Below are positions 1-9,268 of a stretch of 64,000 nucleotides of DNA, in pieces. The position numbers were made by a program, and so were the translations under genes. Each line of letters opens with the position of its first letter. Position 1 is the stretch's first letter. The stretch lies in NCBI GenBank assembly GCA_019359675.1, contig JAHHGX010000064.1, positions 1 to 64,000 of the forward strand, given 5' to 3'. The notes under the pieces were generated by a model. It was not told the DNA's origin, did not search any database, and saw only the letters and a program-made list of their open reading frames with translations. Source of the stretch: Calothrix sp. FI2-JRJ7 (GTDB lineage Bacteria; Cyanobacteriota; Cyanobacteriia; Cyanobacteriales; Nostocaceae).

Positions 1-160
1 TCAGGTGCCCCTCGTAATGGTATTTCTGCCAAAACTGGATGCTCCTAGTTTTTCGCTCTGCTCAATAACTCCCTGGCATCCGAAGCTCCCCTGCCCCCTT
101 TCGCACGACTTGTGTGTACACCGTAGCTGCTCTGGAGGGGGCTTTAAATGCATAAATTTA

Positions 161-181
161 CCCCCCCGAATTTCGGGGGGG
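161..181. repeat. C/G-rich perfect inverted repeat
   Basis: Seven C followed by GAA, a single central T, then TTC and seven G form a perfect 10-bp stem with a one-base centre. It lies just downstream of the leftward coiled-coil gene and could help terminate its transcript. No T-run follows on that strand, so it may simply be a dispersed palindrome. The remainder of bases 1-209 holds no convincing gene. Confidence 0.5.
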
Positions 182-209
182 CAGGGGGGGATTCTATCTA
201 GAATTTAAT

Positions 210-1013
210 TTACTTGCGAATTGCAGGTTCCTTACCGTGGTCTACAGTGTCTTTGTCTTTAAATAAGCTTGTCGCTGCTACAAGTAAGTCTTTTAATACT
301 TGTTTTACTTGATGTTCACGACGTGCAATGGCGCCTCCAGCTTCACCCAATTTATCATCGAGTTGCCCATGCTTTTCTTTGACTTGTCCAATCATCGATT
401 CAGCTTGTGGGCGCGAATCATTGTACCATTTTTTGGCTTCTTCAAGGTAATTAGTTACTTCTTCGCCACGTCCACCATAACGCGCGGCTAAGTTTGCTCT
501 GACAATTGCCAGTTGTGCTTGTAACTGAGCGTAGCGTTTTCTTAATAATGCTGCTTCGTCACTATTTTGAATTGCGTTTACAGCAGATTCAATAGAGGTT
601 TTGACGTGTGAAGACTTTTCTGTGCTTGTGTCTTTGATTTCTGCCAAGATTCCGTCTACTTCTTGTTGAATTTTTTCTTCTTCTTCGTCTACCTGCGCTT
701 GCAATTGCTTAACTTGAGCTTGTGTTTGTGCAATTGCTTCGTGTCTTTTGGCGTTTACAGCTTCGAGGGCGCCTTCAATTGATGCAGTAACTTCTTCTTT
801 GATTTCAGTACCGCGTTCAGTTAGGTTTTCAGTTACCGCAGAAACGGCTTCACGTACTAGTATACGTAAATCTCTTGAACCTTCTTTAAATTCTCCAACT
901 ACCCCTGAAACGGCAGATTTGACGATTTCTCTAACTCGTTCAACTCGCAGTTGTCCAGTTTGTTTCGCTAAATCTAAGTCAGCTTTAATTTGTTCTTTTA
1001 TGTTATCAGCCAT
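210..1013 (-). CDS. Conserved coiled-coil protein of unknown function
   Basis: This 267-residue protein is highly charged and almost entirely helical by inspection. It has long heptad-like stretches rich in Glu, Lys, Ala and Gln, especially around residues 85-180. It has no signal peptide or membrane segment, and I see no catalytic motif. The N-terminal 80 residues contain repeated amphipathic helices (VKSAVSGVVGEF, VREAVSAVTENL), reminiscent of apolipoprotein- or phasin-like surface-binding helices; that comparison is inference only. It is a single gene transcribed away from the petJ-like gene. The ATG start fits the onset of the charged helix. Function is unknown. Confidence 0.8.
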   Translation of the reverse strand: MADNIKEQIKADLDLAKQTGQLRVERVREIVKSAVSGVVGEFKEGSRDLRILVREAVSAVTENLTERGTEIKEEVTASIEGALEAVNAKRHEAIAQTQAQVKQLQAQVDEEEEKIQQEVDGILAEIKDTSTEKSSHVKTSIESAVNAIQNSDEAALLRKRYAQLQAQLAIVRANLAARYGGRGEEVTNYLEEAKKWYNDSRPQAESMIGQVKEKHGQLDDKLGEAGGAIARREHQVKQVLKDLLVAATSLFKDKDTVDHGKEPAIRK

Positions 1014-1211
1014 ATGCTACTACGGTTCTTACCGCACTAATTAATTGACATGTCATATTATTTTTATATTGCCGCAATAACTTAAAATTCGTTACTTCCT
1101 TTAGGTAGATAATCAGTAGATTTTTAATAGCATCTATCTTTAGATATACTTCTTAAGTAGAGTATAATTATAGATACCAATATTTTGCTTAAATATAAAG
1201 GAGAAAATAAG

Positions 1212-1541
1212 TTGAAGAGATTAATAATTTTACTATTATTATTGATAGTTATTACTGTTCAACCAGCATATGCCTCGGATATAGGCGCCGGGAGTAAGAT
1301 ATTTGAAGCCAATTGTGCAGGTTGCCATATTAATGGCGGCAATATAGTACGGCGTGGTAAAAATCTGTTTAAAAAAGCTTTGAAACGTAACCAGATGGAT
1401 TCTATTGAGGCTATTACTGGGATAGTAACTAATGGCAAAAATAATATGCCTGCTTATAAAGACCGATTAGCGGCGCCGGAAATTGATGCTGTTGCAACTT
1501 ATGTACTACAACAGGCTGAAAATAACTGGCGCCCTCAATAA
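1212..1541 (+). CDS. petJ: Cytochrome c6 (soluble cytochrome c-553), precursor
   Basis: A small lumenal haem protein that carries electrons from cytochrome b6f to photosystem I or to the terminal oxidase. I place the start at a TTG because AAGGAG lies 8 bases upstream and the product then begins MKRLIILLLLL, a clean signal peptide ending PAYA before SDIGAG. An in-frame TTG at 1185 exists but only adds a charged leader. The mature part is about 85 residues, as in the family. It carries the c-type haem motif CAGCH near its N-terminus and a Met axial ligand in KNNMPAY. It is a single gene followed by a long non-coding stretch. Confidence 0.9.
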   Translation: MKRLIILLLLLIVITVQPAYASDIGAGSKIFEANCAGCHINGGNIVRRGKNLFKKALKRNQMDSIEAITGIVTNGKNNMPAYKDRLAAPEIDAVATYVLQQAENNWRPQ

Positions 1542-2300
1542 AGTTATGAGTTACGAGTTATGAGTTATGGGTAAAATCATGTAATCCTAACTCTCACTCC
1601 TAACTCTTACATATTGTAGAGAACAATATGGGTATCTGCTATCAACGTTAAAGCAAGTTGCTGAAAAAAAGTAGTTTTTATTACCTTACTATTGTATTTA
1701 AGTACATTTACGCATAAGATACTTAATACTGGGTCTAATACTCAGCAGCAACCGTATATATACTATACTGTTATAAAAAGTTAAGAGCTATACATTGAGA
1801 ATTCTTCAAGGTTGACTACTTATACTAAATTGTAAGTATTTTTTTATACATACCTAATACTTAAGTTCATTCCACAAACTTCATAAAACTAAGTGTAACG
1901 GTTACTGGTACAGAGAAAATTCAGATTTGACGTATTAAAGAATGACTTAAAGGTTTAAATGCTTTCTGCGTAAGGGTTTCATCTTCTCGATCAGATTTTT
2001 AATTTGAAAGTTCGATGGCTAAAATGCTACCCCAATAGGTGATAATTTCACTGATAATGATTGTAAAGATTTTACAAATTTGTTTTTTAGTGGTAAAAGA
2101 AAAAGAATAGTTTATTATGCTTAATCTAAACCAACTTGTGCCTGTAGTTACACAAGAAGCACTAAGGGTACAGTACTTCTTGGGTTAATAGGGCTACAGG
2201 AAATATGGTTACAGATGTATTAATCTATTTAATCGCATCTACCACTAGGCGCTGTATCGACCATTGTTTATATATATTAAATTTGTGCATGTGAGTTGCT
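1542..2300. other. Long non-coding region before the exopolysaccharide locus
   Basis: About 760 bases without a supportable gene. The first 70 bases carry short direct repeats of the type GAGTTATG and CCTAACTC. The rest is AT-rich leader DNA that should contain the promoter or promoters for the rightward exopolysaccharide genes. I cannot assign a -10/-35 pair with confidence. It contains no GGCGCC, unlike most of the window. Confidence 0.5.
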
Positions 2301-4523
2301 ATGGAATCTTTACCAACCTTTGAAGAGGTAGATTTTCAGAAATACTTACAGGTTCTGCAACGACGTTGGCTGCCTTTAGTGGGAATACTTGGAGTATGCG
2401 TTAGTTCAGGGACTCTGTATGCGTTATCGCTAAAACCTTCGTACAAAGCAGAAGGAAGTTTGATGGTTAAGTCAAATCGAACTTCTTCCTTGACTGGGTT
2501 GACGCAAGAATTGGGACGTTTGGAAGCTTTGGGTCAAAATGAAAACCCATTAGAAACTCAGGTAAAAGTTATTGCCTCGAACCCTGTAATTCAAGAAACG
2601 ATTAGCTCGCTAAAACTCGAAGATGGCAAAGGCAAACCGCTAGCAGTTCCAGACTTTGCTGCCAATCTAAAAGTGGAAGGTCTTAAAGGTAGCGATGTTA
2701 TTCAAGTTTCTTATAAGCACGGTAAACCTGAAGTTGCGGCAAAAGTCGTTAACACAGTCATTGATACCTATATCAGGTTGAATGTAGACGCAAATCGCAG
2801 TGAGGCAACGAGCGCTAAAGCGTTTATTGTACAGCAATTACCTGTATCAGAAGAAAAAGTTAGAAAAGCCGAATTTAACCTGCGAGTTTTTAAAGAAAGA
2901 AATAAGGTTGTTGTACTTCAACAAGAAGCTGCTGCTGCTGTAGACACAATTACTAAGTTGGAAAGTCAAATTTCTCAAGCTCAAGCTCAACTTGTTGATG
3001 TCGAAGGTCGTTTACAAGAGTTAAACAATCAAGCTAAAGTTGACTCCTCACAAGCTGTGATTGCTTCTGATTTAAGTCAAACACCTGGTATTCAAACAGC
3101 ACTGGCAAAACTTCAGGAAACTGAGACCCAACTAGCACTTGAGCGTACTCGTTTTTCGTCCGGACATCCCACTGTTATTAACTTGGAGGAAAAAGTAGCT
3201 AGTCTTAGAAAGATTGTTCAAGAACGTACACAAGAGGTTTCTGGTGGACAGCAGGTAGCTCAGGGAAATTTGCAGATTGGACAATTACGACAAAGCTTAA
3301 TTGCAGATATTACCCGTGCTAAAGCGCAGCGTGTTGGTTTAAAAATGCAAATCGCCACTCTGACACAACAGTGGAAAGACTATAAACAGCAAGCGAAGTC
3401 TTTACCAAGACTTGAGCAGATGCAGAGAGATTTAGAGCGAAACCTCAAAGCTGCTCAAACAACTTACGAAACTCTTTTGACCAAAGTTCAAGAAATTGGT
3501 GTTGCTGAAAATCAGAAGATTGCAAATGCTCGTGTTGTTTCATATGCTTTAGAACCTGCTAGACCAGAAGGACCAAAGAAAACTCTATTTGTGATTGGTT
3601 CCGGCGCCGCTGGTCTGCTGTTAGGATTAATTGGTGCGTTTGGTTTAGACTTAATAGACCGTTCAGTCAAGACCGTTAAAGAAGCGAAAGAAGTAATGAA
3701 GTACACTCTTTTGGGTGTAATTCCGAGTATGAGCAGAAGCAAGGTTCATTCTTCTGCTGGTATAGACCGAAATATTCCGAAAATTATTGGTAGAGACTTA
3801 CCTCACTTTCCTTTAGGTGATGCCTATCAAATACTGCAAGCTAACTTAAAGTTCCTTTGTTCCGACAAACCACTCAAAAGTATTGTAGTTACTAGTGCGG
3901 TTGCTAAAGAAGGTAAATCTGAAGTAGCTGCTAATTTAGCTGTGGCAATGGCTGAAGTTGGGCGCCGCGTGTTACTAGTTGATGCGGATATGCGCCAACC
4001 AATACAGCATCATATTTGGAACTTAACAAATGCAATCGGACTAACAAACGTAATAGTAGATCAGATTGCTTTAAGTGCAGCAGCACAAGAAGTATTGCCG
4101 AATTTAGATGTTCTCCCCTGCGGAGTTTTACCTCCAAATCCAATGGCACTGCTTGATTCTCAGCGTATGGCTTCATTAGTTGATGAGTTTAATCAAAAGT
4201 ATGATTTTGTCATATTTGATACTCCTTCTATGTCGGGAACCGCTGATGCTGGAGTTTTAAGTAAGCTTGCTGACGGGATGCTATTAGTTGTTCGTCCTGG
4301 AGTGGTTGATTTGAATAGTGCAAATGCTACTAAAGAGTTTTTAACTCAGTCAGGTCAAAAAGTTTTGGGTATAGTTATCAACGGTGTGAACGTAAAAAAT
4401 GAACCTGATAGCTACTTCTATTACACTAAAGCTAGACAAATTGAAACAACTTCCACATCTGGTAGTTTAACAAGAATAAACGAAAAGCTATCAGCGTCAC
4501 GTTCGAGTAATAAAGAGTATTAG
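2301..4523 (+). CDS. Polysaccharide co-polymerase / bacterial tyrosine autokinase (Wzc/GumC-like)
   Basis: Controls chain length and export of exopolysaccharide at the inner membrane. The 740-residue protein has an N-terminal Wzz domain with a first membrane segment near residues 28-45, a long periplasmic coiled coil (about 170-400), and a second membrane segment near 430-450 (FVIGSGAAGLLLGLIGAFGL). A cytoplasmic BY-kinase domain follows. Its Walker A region reads SAVAKEGKSE, the A' motif VLLVDADMRQP and the B motif FVIFDTP. Walker A has Glu where most relatives have Ser/Thr after GKS. The tail has a short tyrosine cluster (YFYYTK), the usual autophosphorylation zone. It is the first gene of the exopolysaccharide locus. 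Confidence 0.92.
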   Translation: MESLPTFEEVDFQKYLQVLQRRWLPLVGILGVCVSSGTLYALSLKPSYKAEGSLMVKSNRTSSLTGLTQELGRLEALGQNENPLETQVKVIASNPVIQETISSLKLEDGKGKPLAVPDFAANLKVEGLKGSDVIQVSYKHGKPEVAAKVVNTVIDTYIRLNVDANRSEATSAKAFIVQQLPVSEEKVRKAEFNLRVFKERNKVVVLQQEAAAAVDTITKLESQISQAQAQLVDVEGRLQELNNQAKVDSSQAVIASDLSQTPGIQTALAKLQETETQLALERTRFSSGHPTVINLEEKVASLRKIVQERTQEVSGGQQVAQGNLQIGQLRQSLIADITRAKAQRVGLKMQIATLTQQWKDYKQQAKSLPRLEQMQRDLERNLKAAQTTYETLLTKVQEIGVAENQKIANARVVSYALEPARPEGPKKTLFVIGSGAAGLLLGLIGAFGLDLIDRSVKTVKEAKEVMKYTLLGVIPSMSRSKVHSSAGIDRNIPKIIGRDLPHFPLGDAYQILQANLKFLCSDKPLKSIVVTSAVAKEGKSEVAANLAVAMAEVGRRVLLVDADMRQPIQHHIWNLTNAIGLTNVIVDQIALSAAAQEVLPNLDVLPCGVLPPNPMALLDSQRMASLVDEFNQKYDFVIFDTPSMSGTADAGVLSKLADGMLLVVRPGVVDLNSANATKEFLTQSGQKVLGIVINGVNVKNEPDSYFYYTKARQIETTSTSGSLTRINEKLSASRSSNKEY

Positions 4524-4540
4524 TAGTTAAGCATTCATAG

Positions 4541-4565
4541 AAACCGGGACTCTAAACCCGGTTTT
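4541..4565 (+). terminator. Hairpin after the autokinase gene
   Basis: AAACCGGG and CCCGGTTT form an 8-bp stem with an 8-base loop, ending in four T residues. It lies 17 bases after the autokinase stop. It resembles a weak intrinsic terminator or attenuator, and also belongs to the dispersed AGAAACC-GGTTT palindrome family seen elsewhere in the window. Confidence 0.45.
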
Positions 4566-4598
4566 AATGTGAAAAATTTATATATAGGAGTATAAGCT

Positions 4599-5543
4599 AT
4601 GAAGACATCTTGTTTGATTAGTAACTATAACTATGCAAAATATCTAGAAGAGGCTATTTCTAGCGCAGTAAATCAAACAGTAAAATTTGACGAAATTATT
4701 ATTGTAGATGACGCTTCTACTGATAATTCATCTGAAATAATATCTAAGTTTGCCCACGAAGCAAATGTAAGATGTATTTTTAAAACTCAAAATCAAGGGC
4801 AATTATCATCTTTCAATGACGCTTTTTTAGCTGCGACCGGAGATATTATATTCTTCCTCGATGCAGATGATATCTACCATCAGGAATATATTGAAGAAGC
4901 CTTAATTTTTTATAAGCGACATATTGAATGTGACTTTATGTTTTGTGCATATGAAAAATTTGGCGCCGAGTCTGGAATATTTAAAGCTTACGAAGTTGAT
5001 TTAGACTTGGGTTATTCTGTAATTAAAACTTTATGCACTCGTGAATGGATTGGCTCTATTACTTCAACTTTATCTGTACGTAAAAATGTACTAAATAAGG
5101 TTTTGCCGATACCGCAAACTGAAGACTGGCGTGTTAGAGCTGATGATTGCTTAGTATGGGGCGCCTCTTTAGTAGGAGCTAAGAAATTTTATTTATCAAA
5201 ACCTTTAGTAAAGTATCGTATCCATCTAAGTAATAACTATCATAACAGTCAAAGCAAAATTCTTGACATAGATAAAAGTTATGAGTATAAAAGATTTTGG
5301 AAGTGTAACTCTTTGTTTAATTACATTTGCACAAAAAATAATATTGCCTTTCCTTTATTATTTTCTTACACAACTTTATCTGAATTAAAAACTATTCCAT
5401 GTCCGGAATATAAGGATTTCACGTTGTATCTAAAAATAATTTTATTGTTTGAGCAAAATATGTACTGGAAAATTAAAGGAATCGCCGTTTTATTCAGTTA
5501 TTTAATTAGATTACTAATTAGCGGCAAGCTAAAATCCACCTAA
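4599..5543 (+). CDS. Glycosyltransferase family 2
   Basis: A GT-A fold sugar transferase predicted to extend the lipid-linked repeat unit on the cytoplasmic face of the membrane. The N-terminus reads SCLISNYNYAKYLEEAISSAVNQT, a typical GT2 opening. IIIVDDASTDNS gives the nucleotide-binding Asp residues and FFLDADD the metal-binding DxD near residues 88-94. The C-terminal half is divergent, with a hydrophobic stretch near 290-310 that may associate with the membrane. TAGGAG precedes the ATG by about 9 bases. The acceptor and donor cannot be told from sequence. Codon use is AT-rich like its neighbours. Confidence 0.9.
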   Translation: MKTSCLISNYNYAKYLEEAISSAVNQTVKFDEIIIVDDASTDNSSEIISKFAHEANVRCIFKTQNQGQLSSFNDAFLAATGDIIFFLDADDIYHQEYIEEALIFYKRHIECDFMFCAYEKFGAESGIFKAYEVDLDLGYSVIKTLCTREWIGSITSTLSVRKNVLNKVLPIPQTEDWRVRADDCLVWGASLVGAKKFYLSKPLVKYRIHLSNNYHNSQSKILDIDKSYEYKRFWKCNSLFNYICTKNNIAFPLLFSYTTLSELKTIPCPEYKDFTLYLKIILLFEQNMYWKIKGIAVLFSYLIRLLISGKLKST

Positions 5544-5593
5544 ATATTCATCCCAAGTAAAGTAATAGATTAAAAAGGTAAATACGCTCGTCT

Positions 5594-6904
5594 ATGAAAA
5601 TTCAAAACTTGTCACGATTTAAATCTCACACTAAGCTTCGTGCTGCTGTTGCCAATACAAGTTGGCTTTTTGGCGACCGCATTCTGCGTATGGGTACAAG
5701 CTTAGTTGTAGGAGTATGGGTTGCACGTTACTTGCAAGTTGAGCAGTACGGTCTTTTTAACTATGCTTTGGCTTTTGTAACTTTATTTACACCTGTTTTC
5801 ACCCTTGGTTTAGATGATGTAGTAGTTCGCTATCTTGTACGTGAGTCATCAAACAAGGACGAAATTTTAGGAACTACTTTTTGGTTAAAGTTACTAGGTG
5901 GAGTTGCATCGCTACTACTAGCAGTTGGTTTTATGCTGTTTTCAGGTAAAACTGATGTGTCAAGAATATGGTTAGTGGCAATTTTAGCATTAAGTGGAAT
6001 TTTTAGGGCTAGCGATACCGTAGAACTATGGTTTCAGTCGCAAGTAAAATCAAAGTACACTGTAGTTGCTAAAAATGTTGCATATGTAATCAGTACCGCA
6101 ATTAAAATCGCACTAATTTTATATAAGGCGCCCTTAATAGCTTTTGCCTGGATAACAGTAGCAGAATTGGCGATGAGCGCAATAGGTTTGGCGGTGGTAT
6201 ACCAAAAGAAAGCATCTTCTCTGTGGTTATGGAAATGGAATTCTTCTACTGCTAAAATTCTTTTAAAAGATAGTTTACCACTGATGTTTTCGGGGTTTGC
6301 TATTATGATTTTCATGAAAATTGACCAGTTAATGTTAGGTCAAATCATAAATGAAGCTGAAGTTGGTATTTACTCTGCTGCTGTAAGGATTTCTGAGGTT
6401 TGGTATTTTATTCCAACAACTATTGTTGCTTCGGTTGCTCCTTCGATTTATGCAGCTAAGGAAAAATCAGAAGCGCATTATTATAAGCGGATAGGACAGC
6501 TACTTCGGTTAATGGCTGGTATATCTATAGCGATAGCTCTGCCAATGACGTTTTTATCAGGTTACATAATTACAACGATGTTTGGAAGTGGGTATGCGGA
6601 AGCTGGGCCTGTATTAGCAGTACATATCTGGACTTCGTTGTTTGTGTTTATGGGTGTAGCGACATCTCCCTGGTTTATAGCTGAAGGTTTGAACAATGTT
6701 TCTTTAGGAAAGACAGTACTAGGAGCGATTTTAAATATTATCCTTAACTATTTACTTATCCCTGAATATAAAGGACTTGGCGCCGCTATTGCAACAATTG
6801 CATCTCAAGCAGTTGCTGCATTTTTAAGTAATGCGTTTGATGGCAGAACTCGAAAACTATTTATGATTCAGCTTAAATCAATCTTTCTTCTTCCAATAAA
6901 ATAG
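5594..6904 (+). CDS. Oligosaccharide flippase (Wzx-like, MATE/PST superfamily)
   Basis: Predicted to flip undecaprenyl-linked repeat units across the inner membrane. The 436-residue protein has about twelve hydrophobic segments spread over its whole length, and the N-terminal LFGDRILRMGTSLVVGVWVARYLQVEQYGLFNYALAF pattern typical of polysaccharide-export flippases (stretch described from residues 25-60). A large central GWF/W-rich loop is followed by the second half-repeat starting near residue 225. The position between two glycosyltransferase genes and upstream of a Wzy-like polymerase supports the role. Confidence 0.9.
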   Translation: MKIQNLSRFKSHTKLRAAVANTSWLFGDRILRMGTSLVVGVWVARYLQVEQYGLFNYALAFVTLFTPVFTLGLDDVVVRYLVRESSNKDEILGTTFWLKLLGGVASLLLAVGFMLFSGKTDVSRIWLVAILALSGIFRASDTVELWFQSQVKSKYTVVAKNVAYVISTAIKIALILYKAPLIAFAWITVAELAMSAIGLAVVYQKKASSLWLWKWNSSTAKILLKDSLPLMFSGFAIMIFMKIDQLMLGQIINEAEVGIYSAAVRISEVWYFIPTTIVASVAPSIYAAKEKSEAHYYKRIGQLLRLMAGISIAIALPMTFLSGYIITTMFGSGYAEAGPVLAVHIWTSLFVFMGVATSPWFIAEGLNNVSLGKTVLGAILNIILNYLLIPEYKGLGAAIATIASQAVAAFLSNAFDGRTRKLFMIQLKSIFLLPIK

Positions 6905-6916
6905 CTTGCACAACCT

Positions 6917-6983
6917 AGAAACCTGGAATATACGTTGATAGCATATAATAAAAATGACGATTTTGTGTAGAAACCAGGTTTCT
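6917..6983. repeat. Dispersed AGAAACC...GGTTTCT inverted repeat
   Basis: AGAAACCTGG at 6917-6926 pairs perfectly with CCAGGTTTCT at 6974-6983 across a 47-base loop. The loop contains ATAATAAAAATGACGATTTT, which is almost the same as the loop of the copy at 50959-51024. It fills the gap between the flippase and the next glycosyltransferase. Confidence 0.75.
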
Positions 6984-7014
6984 TTGCATAAAACAGTATT
7001 CTAAGTGACTAAAC

Positions 7015-7977
7015 ATGAAAACAGCAGTAACCTTTATTATTTTTAAACGACCAGAAACGACTCAGAAGGTTTTTGAGGCTATTCGTCAAGCCAAACCCAA
7101 AAAACTGTTTGTTGTAGCAGATGGACCTCGCTCTGACCGTGATGGTGAAGCCGAAAAGTGTGAAGCCACTCGCGCAATTATTGAAAAAGTTGATTGGGAT
7201 TGTGAAGTCATCAAAAATTACTCTGATGTAAATTTAGGATGCGCTAAACGGGTCTCTAGCGGTATTAGTTGGGTTTTTGATAATGTCGAAGAAAGCATTA
7301 TTTTAGAAGATGATTGTATTCCACATCCAACTTTTTTTCGGTTTGCAGAAGAATTACTCGAAAAATATAGACATGATACTAGAATCACGTCGATTACAGC
7401 ACAAAATGCTCAGTTAGGACGCAAACGTACAAATTACAGTTATTATTACTCTCGTTACAGTCACTGTTGGGGGTGGGCAACTTGGAAACGCGCGTGGCAA
7501 AATTATGATTTGTATATCAAACTTTGGAAAGAAGTCAAAGCAGATAATATCTTGAGCGATATTTTACAAAACCCGAAAGCAGTAGGTTATTGGACTAAAG
7601 TATTTGACTCTATTTACGAAAACCCTATAGGTATAACCTGGGACTATCAATGGACATTTGTTTGTTGGATGCAGGGGGGTCTAAATATTATTCCTGATGT
7701 AAATTTAGTCTCTAATGTTGGTGTTGGCGCCGACTCTACGCATTTTACATCAGGTCAAGAATACTCATATATAAACATACCAACACAGGCAATGGAATTT
7801 CCATTAAAGCATCCACCCTTTATAGTTCGTAATACAAAAGCGGATAACTTCATCCAAAACACAGTATATACAAACAACCAAATTCAAATGATGCAGCAAA
7901 GACTCAAAAAACTGCGAGAACTCGTCGTATTAAGCACTTCAGTGCTTCCCAACCCAAAAAAACCGCAAAGCATCTAA
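7015..7977 (+). CDS. Glycosyltransferase (GT2-like, HlpA-type annotation group)
   Basis: The 320-residue protein opens MKTAVTFIIFKRPETTQKVFEAIRQ, then KKLFVVADGPR, and has ESIILEDDCIPHPTFFRF, where EDD sits at the metal-binding position. A tryptophan-rich region follows (HCWGWATWKRAW near residues 155-166). Relatives are often annotated as GT2 or hemolytic protein HlpA-like, but this architecture is that of a sugar transferase. Its neighbours (flippase upstream, polymerase 9 bases downstream) place it in repeat-unit assembly. The sugar specificity is unknown. Confidence 0.8.
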   Translation: MKTAVTFIIFKRPETTQKVFEAIRQAKPKKLFVVADGPRSDRDGEAEKCEATRAIIEKVDWDCEVIKNYSDVNLGCAKRVSSGISWVFDNVEESIILEDDCIPHPTFFRFAEELLEKYRHDTRITSITAQNAQLGRKRTNYSYYYSRYSHCWGWATWKRAWQNYDLYIKLWKEVKADNILSDILQNPKAVGYWTKVFDSIYENPIGITWDYQWTFVCWMQGGLNIIPDVNLVSNVGVGADSTHFTSGQEYSYINIPTQAMEFPLKHPPFIVRNTKADNFIQNTVYTNNQIQMMQQRLKKLRELVVLSTSVLPNPKKPQSI

Positions 7978-7986
7978 GGCAAAAAA

Positions 7987-9252
7987 GTGAAAGTTCAGTT
8001 ACCCGAAAAAATCCTAACCATCATACTATTGCTAATCACAGTCGGAGCATTAGCAATCAAACCAGCACAGGAAATATCCTCCGTACCACTAGGAGGCGCC
8101 ATAGTAGACACCTTATTAAACGCCGTATCCTATGCAATATTATTTTATTTAATACTTCGTCATTGGAAAGGCTTTTTTTTTGTAGGTAGTAAAGGAGTAC
8201 TCCAACTACTATTACTGGGAGTAATCTTATTCTCAGTATTTTGGTCAGCTGATGTTGGTTCGAGTTTAACCTATTTAAGAGGTTTGATAAGAATATATTT
8301 GTTAGCAATTTACCTCGCAATGCGTTACACAATTAGAGAGCAAATGAGGTTTATCGCTATTGCACTAGGGACATCGGCAATTTTATCAATTATTTTTCCA
8401 TTAATACCTGGTTTTGGTGGAATTCATGTAGCACCCGAACTTGCAGGAATGTGGAGTGGAATTTTTGGTCATAAAAACGAAATGGGATACATGATGGCTT
8501 GGAGTGCGGGAGTTTGTATGCACCTTGCTCTAAGCATGAATCGATACCAATGGTTGTTATGGTTAGTATTTGGCATATCTGTATGCTTAATTACTTTGTC
8601 TCGTTCCACAACCTCATTAACGATTTTGCTTGCAATGACATTACTTTTACCTTTTTACAGGAGTCTGAAAAAAACTAACTATAAATTGCAAGTTGTCATG
8701 ATTGCTTCGGCAATAATATCACTAGTTACGATTTCGGTATTAATTGCAAATAATATTGATAGCTTAGTTGGTGCGTCAGGAAAAGATTTAACTTTGAGTG
8801 GACGTACTGATTTATGGGATTTTATATTTGCCAAAATAGTTGAAAGACCTTGGTTTGGTTATGGATTTTATGGTTTTTGGGATAGCGAAGTCGCAGCGAG
8901 CTTACGAAGACAACATCCGTGGGCAAGTAATGCTCATAATGGTTTTTTAGAAATGATTTTAGAGTTAGGATTTGTCGGATTTTCTCTTTTTATCGCTGGA
9001 TTAGTTCGCTTTATTCTCATGGCACTCCAGCGAATTAACTCGATAGCAAAAAAACCAGAAGATTATTGGTGTATGCAGATGCTGGTGATTATTATTATTA
9101 TTAACTTTTCCGAAGCGAGGTTATTAGGACCGAGTTGGAATTGGTTAATGTATATAACAATGTCGCTGTCTTTAACAGTTAGTGAATATATGAATAAAAA
9201 GCAAGCGATTATAGATAAGCAAATTCAGTTAATAGCTCAAACAAATACTTAA
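7987..9252 (+). CDS. O-antigen polymerase/ligase-family membrane protein (Wzy-like)
   Basis: Predicted to polymerise flipped repeat units in the periplasm. The start is GTG, 9 bases after the previous stop. The 421-residue protein has about ten to eleven membrane segments. A central Wzy_C-type periplasmic loop contains LSGRTDLWDF (about residues 270-280) and the conserved HNGFLEMILELGF motif near 319-331, both seen in the O-antigen ligase superfamily. Located in the same operon-like run as the flippase and autokinase, it is more likely the polymerase than a ligase. Sequence alone cannot separate these. Confidence 0.85.
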   Translation: MKVQLPEKILTIILLLITVGALAIKPAQEISSVPLGGAIVDTLLNAVSYAILFYLILRHWKGFFFVGSKGVLQLLLLGVILFSVFWSADVGSSLTYLRGLIRIYLLAIYLAMRYTIREQMRFIAIALGTSAILSIIFPLIPGFGGIHVAPELAGMWSGIFGHKNEMGYMMAWSAGVCMHLALSMNRYQWLLWLVFGISVCLITLSRSTTSLTILLAMTLLLPFYRSLKKTNYKLQVVMIASAIISLVTISVLIANNIDSLVGASGKDLTLSGRTDLWDFIFAKIVERPWFGYGFYGFWDSEVAASLRRQHPWASNAHNGFLEMILELGFVGFSLFIAGLVRFILMALQRINSIAKKPEDYWCMQMLVIIIIINFSEARLLGPSWNWLMYITMSLSLTVSEYMNKKQAIIDKQIQLIAQTNT

Positions 9253-9268
9253 AATAGAGGTTAAGAAC

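Noticed and set aside
5-208. 67-codon frame at the left edge
   Set aside because: Pro/Ser/Cys-rich translation over C/G-tract repeat DNA with no protein-like pattern.
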